Below are positions 25,381-34,962 of a stretch of 64,000 nt of DNA, piece after piece (positions within the stretch are counted from its first letter, which is position 1; each line of letters starts with the position of its first letter). Location: contig NZ_FOTE01000005.1 of NCBI RefSeq assembly GCF_900114475.1, positions 310,001 through 374,000 on the forward strand, in the 5' to 3' direction. Source of the stretch: Paenibacillus sp. 1_12. GTDB taxonomy: Bacteria; Bacillota; Bacilli; Paenibacillales; NBRC-103111. A program made the position numbers and the translations under genes. A model generated the notes under the pieces. The model worked only from the letters and a program-made list of their open reading frames with translations. It ran no database searches and was not told the DNA's origin.

Positions 25381-27009
25381 TCAAGAAACACGGTGTTGTC
25401 CCTGCGCGGCGGCTCCTCCTTGCGATATCGGTTCGGCGCATTCAGGAAGCGGGAACAGCTCGCTCAGCTTCATAGTAGCTCCATGCTCATTTATAAAATG
25501 AATATGCTCTCTTGTGAATTTCCGGGGACTGTCAATGCCTGCTGCAGCTGCAAGCGAGTACAAACCAAAGCGCATGCTGATAATATAATTCATCACCCTC
25601 CACTGCTTCTCGCTCGGCACCAATGCATCCTGATACTTAGGGTCCGTTGTGGCTACACCTGCAGGACAGCGGCCTGTGTGACATTGTAGAGCCATAATAC
25701 AGCCATTAGCCATCATAAACCCTCGGGCCGAGCTGATCGCATCAGCGCCAATAGCCAGTGCTATCGCTACCTTATCCGGGGAAATCAGCTTTCCTGAAGC
25801 AAACACAGCGAATTGATCACGGATCCCAAATTTATGAGCTGTATCGATAAAAGTAATTAGTGCAGGTATCAGCGGCATCCCCATGGAATCCGCCATCGAT
25901 TTGTAAGTAGCGCCCGAGCCGCCCTCTCCGCCGTCTACAGTCACGAAATCCGGAAAGATGCGCAGCCGAATCATCGCTTCCATGAACTTTTCCAGTTCGG
26001 CCTGCTGACCAATTACGATCTTGACACCAACTGGCTTACCACCCAGTTCCTGAAGCTCCTTAATGAAAGCAAGTGCTGAATCGGCATCACCAATAAATGG
26101 AAAACGATTCGGTGAATTGATCGCTTTACCTATGGGCACCTTCCGGATTGAGGCTATTTTGGCATTGACTTTGCTGCCTTCGAGATGTCCTCCACGGATT
26201 TTGGCGCCTTGAGCAAATTTCAGCTCAAATGCTTTAACATTAGCTATGTCGGCAATCAAGGCAAAATCTTGTCGCGAAAATTGCCCTGTGGCATCACGAT
26301 AACCAAACATCCCTGGTCCGATCTGGGCAACAATGTCAGCCCCCGTATCCACATGCTCAGGTATAACGCCGCCTTCACCCGTATTCATCCAGGAGCCTCC
26401 CGCAAGTGCTGCTCCTTTACCTGTCGACAAAATATAGTTTTCTCCAATCGCGCCATAAGAAGTAGCCGAAGCGCCGAACATCCCTCTTAGCTGCCATGGA
26501 TGGCGCCGATTCCGGCCAATAGTTATCATGTCCTCATCATCATACATCCAGCGCGGTGTTTCATCATCAATCATTTTTTCCTTGCGGCTAAAAATGCCTT
26601 CTGTTTCAATTTTATACTTTTTGGATGGTGCCGCCTCGTCCTTGGATACTTTTAACTGTTCCCCAAGAAGCGGAAACATAGCATTAGCTATATAATAGCC
26701 CGGCTTGTCAAAATCACGTTTAGAGCCGAAGCCAAGCAGGTCCGTTCGATATTTGGACGCAAATACAAGACCGAGAAAATCATACCGCGAAAAAGGCTTT
26801 CCCTTAGAGTCATCGTCAAACCAATACTGTCGAAACTCCGGTCCCAGCTTTTCAAAAATGTAGCGAAGCCAGCCCAATACCGGATGAGAGCGAATGATCG
26901 AATGCTGGGGTCTCCTTGAAATGATAAACAGCTGAATGAGCACAGCGGCAACAAGCAGCAGAATGATAACAGCTACGATAGCAATAATAGTAAGCAGAGT
27001 GCTCAGCAT
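25381..27009 (-). CDS. FMN-binding glutamate synthase family protein (GltB central/FMN domain, YerD-like)
   Basis: About 542 residues. A single N-terminal membrane helix (LLTIIAIVAVIILLLVAAVLIQLFII) precedes the FMN-binding TIM barrel of the glutamate synthase class. Visible are YNILSTGKGAALAG-like and AQIGPGMFGYRDA segments, the KFAQGAKIRGGHL pattern, VTVDGGEGGSGATYKSM (FMN phosphate site), and a Cys-rich region CIMALQCHTGRCPAGVATTDP, the [3Fe-4S] ligand pattern. It lacks the amidotransferase domain, as do YerD-type proteins, whose physiological reaction is not settled. GAGGAGG precedes the ATG at 27009. Confidence 0.9.
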   Translation of the reverse strand: MLSTLLTIIAIVAVIILLLVAAVLIQLFIISRRPQHSIIRSHPVLGWLRYIFEKLGPEFRQYWFDDDSKGKPFSRYDFLGLVFASKYRTDLLGFGSKRDFDKPGYYIANAMFPLLGEQLKVSKDEAAPSKKYKIETEGIFSRKEKMIDDETPRWMYDDEDMITIGRNRRHPWQLRGMFGASATSYGAIGENYILSTGKGAALAGGSWMNTGEGGVIPEHVDTGADIVAQIGPGMFGYRDATGQFSRQDFALIADIANVKAFELKFAQGAKIRGGHLEGSKVNAKIASIRKVPIGKAINSPNRFPFIGDADSALAFIKELQELGGKPVGVKIVIGQQAELEKFMEAMIRLRIFPDFVTVDGGEGGSGATYKSMADSMGMPLIPALITFIDTAHKFGIRDQFAVFASGKLISPDKVAIALAIGADAISSARGFMMANGCIMALQCHTGRCPAGVATTDPKYQDALVPSEKQWRVMNYIISMRFGLYSLAAAAGIDSPRKFTREHIHFINEHGATMKLSELFPLPECAEPISQGGAAAQGQHRVS

Positions 27010-27150
27010 AAGCAATCCTCCTCGTTTAATCCTGTCATACACCTTAATCAAAATCAGGTATATTTGTAGCCAGTGTATCATAGTATAACGTTCTCATAAA
27101 CAACAAAAAAACCTTTGCCCGCAAGATCTACGACCCAGCGAACAAAGCGG

Positions 27151-28296
27151 TTATCCTTCAAAATGAATAATAAGCTCAATAACTTCCGACCTGCTGCCTA
27201 TGCGAACAGGCGGACCCCAGGTTCCGAAGCCAGAGGACACAATAGCATGCAGATTGCCTTTCTTCAAATAACCCCAATCCAGTTCAAATATACGTCTAGT
27301 GATTAAATGATTAGGCATCATTTGTCCGCGATGGGTATGCCCTGACAGCATAATATCAACGCCAGCTGCCTCCGCTTTATCGAGTCGATGCGGCTGATGA
27401 TCCATCAGAATCAGAGGCAGTGTTTTATCTACACTGGATAGCAATTCATCCAGCTCCTCCCTGCCGTTCGGTCCACCATGTTCAGCAGCTTTATCTTTAC
27501 GTCCAATCACATAAAAGCTATCGGCAATCTTCACAGACCGATCCATCAGAACATCGATACCTATTTCGCTCATCTGCTCGGTGAATTCTTTAATGTGACC
27601 ACCTATGTATTCATGGTTGCCGAGAACAGCATAGATCCCGAGCCGAGAACGCAGCTGCTTCATCACAGCCCCCATGTTGTGACGAATAAAAGGCTTGATA
27701 TCATCGTCGATAATGTCACCTGGCAGCAGTATCATATCTGGATTCAAGGCGTTGATTTGATCAACCAACTTCTGGAGCTTTTTATTCCCCACAACCGATC
27801 CCAAATGAATATCAGATGCAACGGCAATCCTTAGCTTTTTAAGCTGACCTGCTGCTTTGGGAATCGACAGTTCGTAGGTACGAACGATCGGATTGCTAGC
27901 GTTCCATAAACCGCGGACCATGAGCAGCAGCACAATAATGCACAACAAACTCCCAAGAATAAGCACAGTCAGAGATGTCGGAACATTGAGCAACCACATC
28001 ACGCCGGCAGCCAAGTCGATAAACGGAAGCCATATAAACGTGAAATACATCACAGCGAACCAGTAAGATCCAATCTTCTTCAACGTGCTTGATAGCGTAT
28101 AAGGAAGATAACGCGCGCCCAACCGCCCAATCATATAAGAAAAAACAATCAACCAATAGCAAGTCCACCAAACCGTAAAATGCTGCATTTGAAATACATG
28201 ACTCAAAAACAGCTGCGCATGCCAGCCAATATAATAATTGATTAGCGCAAATATAGATAGAAAAATAGTAATCACGACAGCAAAACGCGGGTTCAT
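27151..28296 (-). CDS. membrane-bound metallophosphoesterase (YkuE/YaeI-like)
   Basis: About 381 residues. Four or so N-terminal hydrophobic segments (FAVVITIFLSIFALINYYI, VWWTCYWLIVFSYMIG, LTVLILGSLLCIIVLLLMV) are followed by a calcineurin-like domain from about residue 150. Metal-binding motifs are all present: ASDIHLG, LPGDIIDDD, GNHEYIGG, MDHQP and GHTHRGQ. Relatives act on phospholipid head groups or lipid-linked phosphates at the membrane, but the substrate is unknown here. The start at 28296 has AGGAG upstream. Confidence 0.9.
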   Translation of the reverse strand: MNPRFAVVITIFLSIFALINYYIGWHAQLFLSHVFQMQHFTVWWTCYWLIVFSYMIGRLGARYLPYTLSSTLKKIGSYWFAVMYFTFIWLPFIDLAAGVMWLLNVPTSLTVLILGSLLCIIVLLLMVRGLWNASNPIVRTYELSIPKAAGQLKKLRIAVASDIHLGSVVGNKKLQKLVDQINALNPDMILLPGDIIDDDIKPFIRHNMGAVMKQLRSRLGIYAVLGNHEYIGGHIKEFTEQMSEIGIDVLMDRSVKIADSFYVIGRKDKAAEHGGPNGREELDELLSSVDKTLPLILMDHQPHRLDKAEAAGVDIMLSGHTHRGQMMPNHLITRRIFELDWGYLKKGNLHAIVSSGFGTWGPPVRIGSRSEVIELIIHFEG

Positions 28297-28408
28297 CCTC
28301 TGACACTCCTGATCGTTTCCATTAGGAAATCTAAATTCGCAAGTCTGGTTTTCTAATAGCACAGCATCTTCCAGTTAAAGCTCTATACATCAGCTTTATT
28401 TAATTATT

Positions 28409-28885
28409 CTAGTATTCCTTCTTAATATCAGACACTGCCCACTGCTCAAAAGGCCGCTTGTATTGGTCTGGCTTCATTTGCTTCATCACGATAGAGCGCT
28501 GCTCCATCGGTAAAGCGAGCTGTTCATAAATAAACTGATCATCAAAATCAATAGCAGCGGCATCCTGTTTCGTACAGGCATAATAGACGGCATCAGGCCG
28601 TGCCCAGTATATCGCGCCAATACACATCGGGCAAGGTTCACAACTGGTATAAATCTCACAGCCGGTTAACTGAAAGCTGCCAATATGCTTACATGCATCG
28701 CGTATGGCCTGAACCTCTGCATGAGCTGTTGGATCATTATTTAAAGTAACCAGATTGCTGCCTCTTCCGATAATTTCACCATTACGCACGACGATAGCGC
28801 CAAAGGGTCCCCCTTGACCGGTTAACACGTTCTGGAATGCAAGCTCTATCGCCTCCTGCATCCGCTGCTCCTGTTCCTTCATCAA
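28409..28885 (-). CDS. guaD: guanine deaminase GuaD
   Basis: 158 residues of the cytidine-deaminase-like zinc fold. Zinc ligands and proton shuttle: NDPTAHAEVQAI (His, Glu) and TSCEPCPMCIGAIYWARP (Cys-x2-Cys). Length and the C-terminal pattern (FDDQFIYEQLALP, RPFEQWAV, ending KKEY) follow B. subtilis GuaD closely. It converts guanine to xanthine in purine salvage. TTG (28885) or ATG (28882) start behind AGGAGG. Confidence 0.9.
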   Translation of the reverse strand: MMKEQEQRMQEAIELAFQNVLTGQGGPFGAIVVRNGEIIGRGSNLVTLNNDPTAHAEVQAIRDACKHIGSFQLTGCEIYTSCEPCPMCIGAIYWARPDAVYYACTKQDAAAIDFDDQFIYEQLALPMEQRSIVMKQMKPDQYKRPFEQWAVSDIKKEY

Positions 28886-29059
28886 CTATGAAAACCTCCT
28901 CATTGAGTAAACCATCTTACATGCTGCGACCAATCATATTAATAATAGATCAAATCCGCATCATTTACAAAAAATTGTTGATTCCGTCCGCCCTGATTCA
29001 TTGTCAGTTAGGAAGGTTAACAAAAACATATAAATCGTTTCACTCAGGAGGAAATTGAC

Positions 29060-29440
29060 ATGCCCAAATCTACCTATTACGTGACCGTCGCAACGGGGCT
29101 TATCGAACAGCAGCAAGCGATGCAGGATAAAGCCAACCTGACCCATGAATTTGCCGTGGAAGCTACCGATGAGGAAATTGCCGTACTGCGTGATTTATTG
29201 GACAAGCAAGCGACATCTGAGGAATTAACGTTCAAACGTGCGACCATCCCTTACAAAACTGCTGACCACGATCCCTCTACAGAACGATTTAATGGAGATA
29301 TTCTCAACATTTATCGATACCTGTATGAAATAGGAACAGCTGAAACCAAAAGTCATATTGAAAAGATGGGCATATTGCCGCGGCTGCTAAGTCCTGACTA
29401 CCATCATGCCGGATACGAGGAACAAAAGTCGAAGCAATAG
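29060..29440 (+). CDS. conserved hypothetical protein
   Basis: 126 residues, acidic, no signal or membrane segment, behind a strong CAGGAGG. It has an N-terminal beta strand (TYYVTVATG), helices (EATDEEIAVLRDLLDKQ) and a C-terminal helical part (ILNIYRYLYEIGTAETKSHIEKMGIL). I do not recognise a named family. The gene is divergent from guaD and ended by a hairpin. Confidence 0.75.
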   Translation: MPKSTYYVTVATGLIEQQQAMQDKANLTHEFAVEATDEEIAVLRDLLDKQATSEELTFKRATIPYKTADHDPSTERFNGDILNIYRYLYEIGTAETKSHIEKMGILPRLLSPDYHHAGYEEQKSKQ

Positions 29441-29472
29441 CCTTAAGGATTGCTTCATAAGCAATAAGTAAG

Positions 29473-29516
29473 AAAGAGCCTCCATCCCCGTCAACACTTG
29501 GGGATCGAGGCTTCTT
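29473..29516. terminator. bidirectional hairpin terminator
   Basis: A-rich left arm ending GAGCCTC and right arm GAGGCTTCTT (29507-29516) enclose a second stem ATCCCC/GGGGAT. It lies between the convergent hypothetical gene and fucI. Confidence 0.8.
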
Positions 29517-29566
29517 GAATGAGTGCGTGTCTTTATTGCATTTCTCCAGAAAGGTCCGCTTGCTGT

Positions 29567-31366
29567 TTACTTCTTGCCATACAACGGTCCAAAGTTATCG
29601 CAAGCACGGAAATCGGCACCCGTACGGTCGCTCGTGCCGAAGGCATTCCATGCGCTCGGCTGAAATAAATGTTCCTCAGCCACATTGTGCATGCTGACGG
29701 GAATACGCAGCATCGAGGCCAAAGTGATCAAATCGCTTCCGATATGTCCGTAGCTGACCGCTCCATGATTGGAGCCCCAGTTATACATGACTGAGTATAC
29801 ATCTTTGAAAGCACCCGTTCCGGTCAGGTTCGGCACGAACCAAGTCGTCGGCCAAGTCGGGTTGCTGCGTTGATCCAGCTTGTCGTGAACATCATCCGGG
29901 AGCTCGACCGTGTAACCTTCAGCCAGCTGCAGCACAGGTCCAAGTCCCGCAATCAAATTGATTCTGGCCATCGTTACCGGCATCCCACCCCGTGTCGTGA
30001 AGTCAGTTGAAAATCCCCCTCCACGGAAGAAGTCAACAGCCGGGCACCACTGGGTAGCCTCCAAAGACAACTGTACCTCATCCTCGGTAATATCCCAATA
30101 AGGCTTCATTGCCGGTTGACCCTCCACGCTTTGTGTGCCTGTTCCATCAAGTGCCGCAGGTCCCGAATTAATCAGATGAATAATGCCATCCTTGGTTCTT
30201 CCTTCAAGCTCCTTGCCGGTTACACGCTTCACCGCATCTGGACTCCAATACGTGCGAACATCGGCAAAAATTTGCGCTGCATTCGTGAGCAAATGACCGA
30301 ACAGCATGGTAATCCCGTTCAGCGTATCATTTTCCGTTGCAAGTACATAAGGCTCCCGAATTCCATTCCAATCGAATGAGCTGGACAAAATCGCCTCCAT
30401 GAAATCACCATTCGGGAAATAATCCGTCCAGGCCCGCTGACCTTGAAAGCCTGCGGCAATCGCATTGCGTCCCAGTGCTTCTTCACCATAGCCCATGTCG
30501 TCAAGCACTGGATTGCCAATCATCAGATCTCTTGCGATCAACGTCATCTTGACGACAGTTTCCCAGTCCTTATCCTTCTGCTCGCGGGTCCGTGTCAGCT
30601 CCGGCGGATTGACATCTCCACCCTCCTTACAGTTCTCCTTCGTCCATTTAAAAGCACTCTTATACTCTTCCTTATCGTAAATGCCCAGTTCCATTCGGCG
30701 CACAAACTCGGTCATATCCACATACTCATTGCGCATGCCCAGATAGTTTTGGAAAAAGCGCTCGTCTGCTATGCAGCCGGCGATCCCCATTGACACCGAA
30801 CCCATCGACAAGTACGATTTGCCGCGCATCGTTGCTACAGCCAAGCCCGCTTTGGCAAATTGCAGCAGCTTCTGCTGAACATCTGGAGTCATTGTCGTAT
30901 CGCCTATATCCTGCACGTCTTTGCCATAAATACTGAAGGTGGGAAGCCCTTTCTGGTTATGCGCAGCCAACGCGGCAGCCAAATAAACCGCTCCAGGGCG
31001 CTCCGTTCCATTAAACCCCCAGATAGCTTTGGGAATCGTCGGGTCTGTATCGATCGTCTCTGTCGGGTAGCACCAGGAAGGGGTGACCGTGATACTTACG
31101 CCAACACCAGCTCGTGCGAATTTCTCGGCCGTCCGTGCGGCTTCCGCTACGCCACCGATACACGTATCCGCTACAACACATTCCACTGGCAAACCATTCG
31201 AATGGCGCAAATTAGACGATAAGAATTCTGCAGCAGCATGTGCCATGTTCATCGTGACTTCCTCCAGCGACTCGCGGATACCGCCGCGCCGACCATCCAC
31301 CACAGGACGAATACCAATTTTCGGCATACTGCCGTTAAAACGATTGGCTGCTTCTACATGTTTCAT
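29567..31366 (-). CDS. fucI: L-fucose isomerase FucI
   Basis: About 599 residues (E. coli FucI has 591), a manganese-dependent ketol isomerase converting L-fucose to L-fuculose (also D-arabinose to D-ribulose). Landmarks are [59 protein letters not shown], a central [20 protein letters not shown] block and the C-terminal [16 protein letters not shown] with a metal-site His. AGGAG precedes the ATG at 31366. No kinase or aldolase gene for fuculose is present here. It follows a LacI-family regulator gene in the same direction, 15 bases after its stop. Confidence 0.93.
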   Translation of the reverse strand: MKHVEAANRFNGSMPKIGIRPVVDGRRGGIRESLEEVTMNMAHAAAEFLSSNLRHSNGLPVECVVADTCIGGVAEAARTAEKFARAGVGVSITVTPSWCYPTETIDTDPTIPKAIWGFNGTERPGAVYLAAALAAHNQKGLPTFSIYGKDVQDIGDTTMTPDVQQKLLQFAKAGLAVATMRGKSYLSMGSVSMGIAGCIADERFFQNYLGMRNEYVDMTEFVRRMELGIYDKEEYKSAFKWTKENCKEGGDVNPPELTRTREQKDKDWETVVKMTLIARDLMIGNPVLDDMGYGEEALGRNAIAAGFQGQRAWTDYFPNGDFMEAILSSSFDWNGIREPYVLATENDTLNGITMLFGHLLTNAAQIFADVRTYWSPDAVKRVTGKELEGRTKDGIIHLINSGPAALDGTGTQSVEGQPAMKPYWDITEDEVQLSLEATQWCPAVDFFRGGGFSTDFTTRGGMPVTMARINLIAGLGPVLQLAEGYTVELPDDVHDKLDQRSNPTWPTTWFVPNLTGTGAFKDVYSVMYNWGSNHGAVSYGHIGSDLITLASMLRIPVSMHNVAEEHLFQPSAWNAFGTSDRTGADFRACDNFGPLYGKK

Positions 31367-31380
31367 CAATAGGGCTCCTC

Positions 31381-32388
31381 TCAAGATTCCAATACTTTGA
31401 TTACAGGTTGTAAAATATCACGAATTGCCTCTGTGCTATCCGCATTTTTTTCCAATCGGTGCAAGATTGTTTTTCCTGCTTTAACACCCAATTCATATGG
31501 CTTTTGATCCACATACACAATACCGGAGCGCTTGAGCAGTCTCGCTGCTTCCACCTCCCCATACGAAGCAATCGCAATATCACCGGGAATGTCACGACCT
31601 TTTTCAGTTAGCTCCAACAGTGCTCCAAACGTCATTTTGTTATTGAAGGACAATAATGCTGTAGGCGGTCTTTTCATTTGCAAAAAATACCGCACAGCCT
31701 CTCTACCGCCCAACTCCGTGAACTTACCGTCATAATCATATACGGATTCATGCTCCATGCCCGCTTCACGAAAAGCTTTCAGGCAGCCAATAAATCGATC
31801 TTGGCCCGTGCTGACTCCCATACAGCCATTAATAACGCCGATAACGGAGTGCCCTTGCTCTATCAATTGCTTTGTCAGCTCGTAGGCTCCATTCACATCA
31901 TCCTCAGCAACGAGGTCAACAGCAGGTCCGGGTATATCCAAGCTTCTATCGACCAATATGAACTGAATCCCCGCTGCTGCCATACGTGCAACCAATTCCT
32001 CATTACCTCCTGCGGAGGCAAGGACTACAGCGTCAACTCTTTTCTCGGTCATCAGTTGAAGCAGCTGCGCTTCCTTCTCCGGCAGCTCATCCGAGCTGCA
32101 AAAGATCAGATGGTAGCCGTACTCCTGCACCACATCCTCCAAACCTCGGCATATCGTCATAAAAAATGGGTTCGATATGTCCGGCAGCACCACGCCAATC
32201 GTAAAGCTTTTATCCTGCTTCAGGCTTCTCGCAATAGCGTTAGGCTGATAATGCAGCTTGCTGACTGCCAGCATCACTCGATCCTTGACCTCATCGCTGA
32301 CATAGCCGCTGCTATTCAGTACCCGCGATATGGTGGCTGTAGATACCCCTGCCTCTGCGGCTACTTGCTTGATCGTGGCCTTCGCCAT
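31381..32388 (-). CDS. LacI family transcriptional regulator of the fucI operon
   Basis: About 335 residues. The N-terminal LacI HTH reads [35 protein letters not shown] (1-40, with the hinge helix [10 protein letters not shown] after it). The rest is a periplasmic-binding-protein-like sensor ([38 protein letters not shown]). It is the first gene of a two-gene unit with fucI, so fucose or a related sugar is the likely inducer. AGGAGG precedes the ATG at 32388. Two palindromes just upstream probably are its operators. Confidence 0.9.
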   Translation of the reverse strand: MAKATIKQVAAEAGVSTATISRVLNSSGYVSDEVKDRVMLAVSKLHYQPNAIARSLKQDKSFTIGVVLPDISNPFFMTICRGLEDVVQEYGYHLIFCSSDELPEKEAQLLQLMTEKRVDAVVLASAGGNEELVARMAAAGIQFILVDRSLDIPGPAVDLVAEDDVNGAYELTKQLIEQGHSVIGVINGCMGVSTGQDRFIGCLKAFREAGMEHESVYDYDGKFTELGGREAVRYFLQMKRPPTALLSFNNKMTFGALLELTEKGRDIPGDIAIASYGEVEAARLLKRSGIVYVDQKPYELGVKAGKTILHRLEKNADSTEAIRDILQPVIKVLES

Positions 32389-32426
32389 AAATGCCCTCCT
32401 AGAAGAATTTCTAAAGTAAACCACCT

Positions 32427-32450
32427 GTAAACGTTTACGTAATCGATTAC
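32427..32450 (-). promoter_or_regulatory. tandem palindromic LacI-type operators
   Basis: GTAAACGTTTAC (32427-32438) and GTAATCGATTAC (32439-32450) are two perfect 12-bp palindromes with central CG placed end to end, 39 bases before the regulator start. This form is typical of LacI-family sites and points to autoregulation. The first also resembles a catabolite-responsive element. Confidence 0.75.
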
Positions 32451-32530
32451 ATATAACTATAATTAATTTCTAAAAGCTGGTCAAGTGCTGATTATTATAT
32501 TTCAATTTATCAATCCATGAAGATGCACTC

Positions 32531-32555
32531 AAAAAAAAGAGGCCTCAGAGACCTC
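32531..32555 (-). terminator. terminator of the opu operon
   Basis: On the minus strand a GAGG...CCTC hairpin (32539-32555) is followed by eight T residues (A-run 32531-32538). It separates the osmolyte transporter operon from the fuc regulator gene. Confidence 0.8.
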
Positions 32556-32628
32556 AATTTAATACAACTATTACAGCATTTTATAGAAAGACGGATACAG
32601 GGACAGGGTTCAAGCCTGTGAACCGTGA

Positions 32629-33300
32629 TTAGTGCTGAGCTTTTATTTGGCGACGGCCGTCCTTCAGCTTTTCCTGAAGTCTGCCCAGGAATATATCTGC
32701 CAATATAGCCAGGATAGCCGCAGGAATAGCTCCTGCATAAATTTTCAAATGGTTACGAAGATTAAGCCCGGAATAGATTTCCCTTCCAAGACCATCCCCG
32801 CCGAATAAAGGAGCAAGAGTCGCCACACCGATCGCTATAACAGCAGCCACACGGAGACCGGCCATCAGAAACGGTAGTGAAAGCGGGAGCTGAACCTTCA
32901 TTAGCAGCTGCCAAGGACTCATACCCAATCCCTTGCCAGCTTCGCTAATACCCGCATCCACTTCTTTCAAACCTACGTACGTATTCCGAATGATCGGAAG
33001 CAGCGAATAAAAGAACAAACCAACGACAATCGTTTTAAAGCCCAATCCAAGAAACATCATCAATAAAGCTAACAAGGCTAGACTCGGCATGACTTGAATA
33101 ACATTGGCTGACGCTAATATGATAGTTGCCAGCTTTTCATTGCGTGCACAGATAACGCCCAATGGAATACCGACAATCATAGCAAGACCCAAGCCGCAGA
33201 TCACCATCATGATATGACCCCAGGTCAAGCTTAGAAGAAGAGTCGCATTCTCCTGCATGTACTGAAGAAGCTCTATGATCCCATTCCCATTTTGATTCAT
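32629..33300 (-). CDS. osmoprotectant ABC transporter permease (OpuCD-like)
   Basis: 223 residues with about five to six membrane helices (MMVICGLGLAMIVGIPLGV, VIQVMPSLALLALLMMFLGLGFKT, IVVGLFFYSLLPIIRNTYVGL). The EAA-type loop is SEAGKGLGMSPWQLLMKVQLPLSLPFLMAGLR, as in OpuCB/OpuCD and YehY/ProW-type permeases. Last gene of the four-gene set ATPase-permease-binding protein-permease, the same order as opuCABCD of B. subtilis. It imports glycine betaine, choline or carnitine-type solutes. Confidence 0.9.
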   Translation of the reverse strand: MNQNGNGIIELLQYMQENATLLLSLTWGHIMMVICGLGLAMIVGIPLGVICARNEKLATIILASANVIQVMPSLALLALLMMFLGLGFKTIVVGLFFYSLLPIIRNTYVGLKEVDAGISEAGKGLGMSPWQLLMKVQLPLSLPFLMAGLRVAAVIAIGVATLAPLFGGDGLGREIYSGLNLRNHLKIYAGAIPAAILAILADIFLGRLQEKLKDGRRQIKAQH

Positions 33301-33317
33301 GTTCTCACATCCTCAAC

Positions 33318-34241
33318 TTATTTCAGCAATCCAATTTTTTTCAAGAATTCAACAGCGACCTCTTGGGGCTTCCGTTTATTGACATCAACCTCATAGTTTA
33401 AGGCAGTCATCGTTTGGGCATCAATTCTTCCTGCTAAGGAAGTTATGACATCATTCAATTCGGGAAGCTGCTTTAAGATATCGTTTCTAACGACTGGTGA
33501 CGCATCATATGGAGGGAAAAATTGTTTGTCATCCTTTAATGCCTGCAGATTAAACTGCTTGATTCCAGGATCGGTCGTGTAGGCAAGTACAACATCCACT
33601 TTTTTATCGGCAACCGCTTGGTAAACTAAAGATATTTCCATAGGGAATTTTTCTCCGAAGTCAAAGCCGTAAAACTTGGTAAACGCTCGGTAACCATCAT
33701 TATCTCTTTCAAGCCATGTCGTATCCACGCCGAGTTTCATCGTTTTAGAAAGTTCTTTCAAATCGGATACATCGGTGAGCTTGTATTGATCAGCAAGTTC
33801 CTTCCTTACGGTGAAGGCATACGTATTTTCAAAGCCATAAGGCTCAAACCATTTGAAATCAAACGTTTTGTCGAATCCTTCCTGAGCTTGCTTTAATACC
33901 TCTTGGCGGTCCTTCGTATCTTTGACATCAAAATGTCCGTTAAAAATTTCCCCTGTATACAGAGTAGCCATTTGAATATCGTTGTTTTTCATAGCTTTAA
34001 TGACAATGGGGCTTGCAGCAAGATCAGGTACAATTTTCACTTTCACCTTCGTACTTTGTTCAATTAGCGCTTTATACATTTCTGCTAAAATTTTGGGCTC
34101 GGTATAAGTTTGAGTGCCGATATTGATTGATGTTGGCACCGCACCTGCTTTACCGCTCCCACCTTTATCACTGCATGCTGACAATATCATCGATCCCAAC
34201 AACGCGACACTTACTGCAAATAATAACTTTTTTTTCTTCAT
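33318..34241 (-). CDS. osmoprotectant-binding lipoprotein (OpuCC-like)
   Basis: 307 residues. Signal MKKKKLLFAVSVALLGSMILSAC with lipobox Cys at 23. The mature domain is of the glycine betaine/quaternary amine OpuAC class (NIGTQTYTEPKILAEMYKALIEQ, TLYTGEIFNGHF, YGFENTYAFTVRKELADQYKL, DVVLAYTTDPGIKQFNL, FFPPYDASPVVRNDIL). It traps compatible solutes for the two flanking permeases. GGAGG at perfect spacing. Confidence 0.92.
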   Translation of the reverse strand: MKKKKLLFAVSVALLGSMILSACSDKGGSGKAGAVPTSINIGTQTYTEPKILAEMYKALIEQSTKVKVKIVPDLAASPIVIKAMKNNDIQMATLYTGEIFNGHFDVKDTKDRQEVLKQAQEGFDKTFDFKWFEPYGFENTYAFTVRKELADQYKLTDVSDLKELSKTMKLGVDTTWLERDNDGYRAFTKFYGFDFGEKFPMEISLVYQAVADKKVDVVLAYTTDPGIKQFNLQALKDDKQFFPPYDASPVVRNDILKQLPELNDVITSLAGRIDAQTMTALNYEVDVNKRKPQEVAVEFLKKIGLLK

Positions 34242-34281
34242 AATTCCTCCAACATATCATTAATTTTAATTAGTAACTCAT

Positions 34282-34962
34282 TCAAACCGTAGATGTGTTA
34301 ATTGACGATTTGGCTTTACGGAAAACCCGTTTTTCAATACTGCCCAGAATTCGATCGGCCAGCAAGGCCAGAATAATAGCGGAAACAGCACCCGAAATAA
34401 TAAGCTCTTCCTTATTGACACCGATACCAGAGACGATGAGTTCTCCCAGTCCACCTGCTCCTATTAATGCTGCTAACGTGGTCCAGCTAATAATATAGAC
34501 CGTTGTCATCCTTAGACCAGACATGATGTAAGGGAAAGCTAAAGGCAGCTGAATAAGCAGCAACCGCTGGATCGAACTGTATCCCATGCCCCGGGCCGAT
34601 TCCACAATCGAATGATCGACAGAATGAAAACCTGCATACGTATTTCGAAGAATAGGCAGTAAGGAATATAGAAATAAGGCGAATATGGCTGGTTTCACAC
34701 CGATCCCCAGTAGTGGAATCATAATAGCCAACAGAGCCAGACTTGGAATGGTCTGAAAAACATTCGTGATTGTAAAAATGAAGGTATGAAGCCATTTGAT
34801 CTGATTCTTTGCCAGAAACATACCTAATGGAACGGCTACCACGGTGCCCAGAACGATAGAAACTGCAGAAATAGTCAAATGGTCACGCGTAGCAATTAAA
34901 ATATCGGGGTATCTTTCCTGCAAAAATTGAAGGTATTTCGTGAAAAAATTAGATTGCAGCAT
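34282..34962 (-). CDS. osmoprotectant ABC transporter permease (OpuCB-like)
   Basis: About 226 residues, homologous to the other permease in the operon (TISAVSIVLGTVVAVPLGMF, VFQTIPSLALLAIMIPLLGIGVKP, IFALFLYSLLPILRNTYAGF; EAA loop VESARGMGYSSIQRLLLIQLPLAFPYIMSGLR). The ATG at 34962 has GGGGG at 8 bases and overlaps the ATPase end by 14 bases; longer in-frame starts inside the ATPase gene are less likely. Confidence 0.9.
   Translation of the reverse strand: MLQSNFFTKYLQFLQERYPDILIATRDHLTISAVSIVLGTVVAVPLGMFLAKNQIKWLHTFIFTITNVFQTIPSLALLAIMIPLLGIGVKPAIFALFLYSLLPILRNTYAGFHSVDHSIVESARGMGYSSIQRLLLIQLPLAFPYIMSGLRMTTVYIISWTTLAALIGAGGLGELIVSGIGVNKEELIISGAVSAIILALLADRILGSIEKRVFRKAKSSINTSTV

Noticed and set aside
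32600-32628. tRNA-like T-arm pattern GGTTCAAGCC
   Set aside because: It is only a short hairpin (GGTTCA/TGAACC) after the permease stop; no acceptor or anticodon arms surround it.
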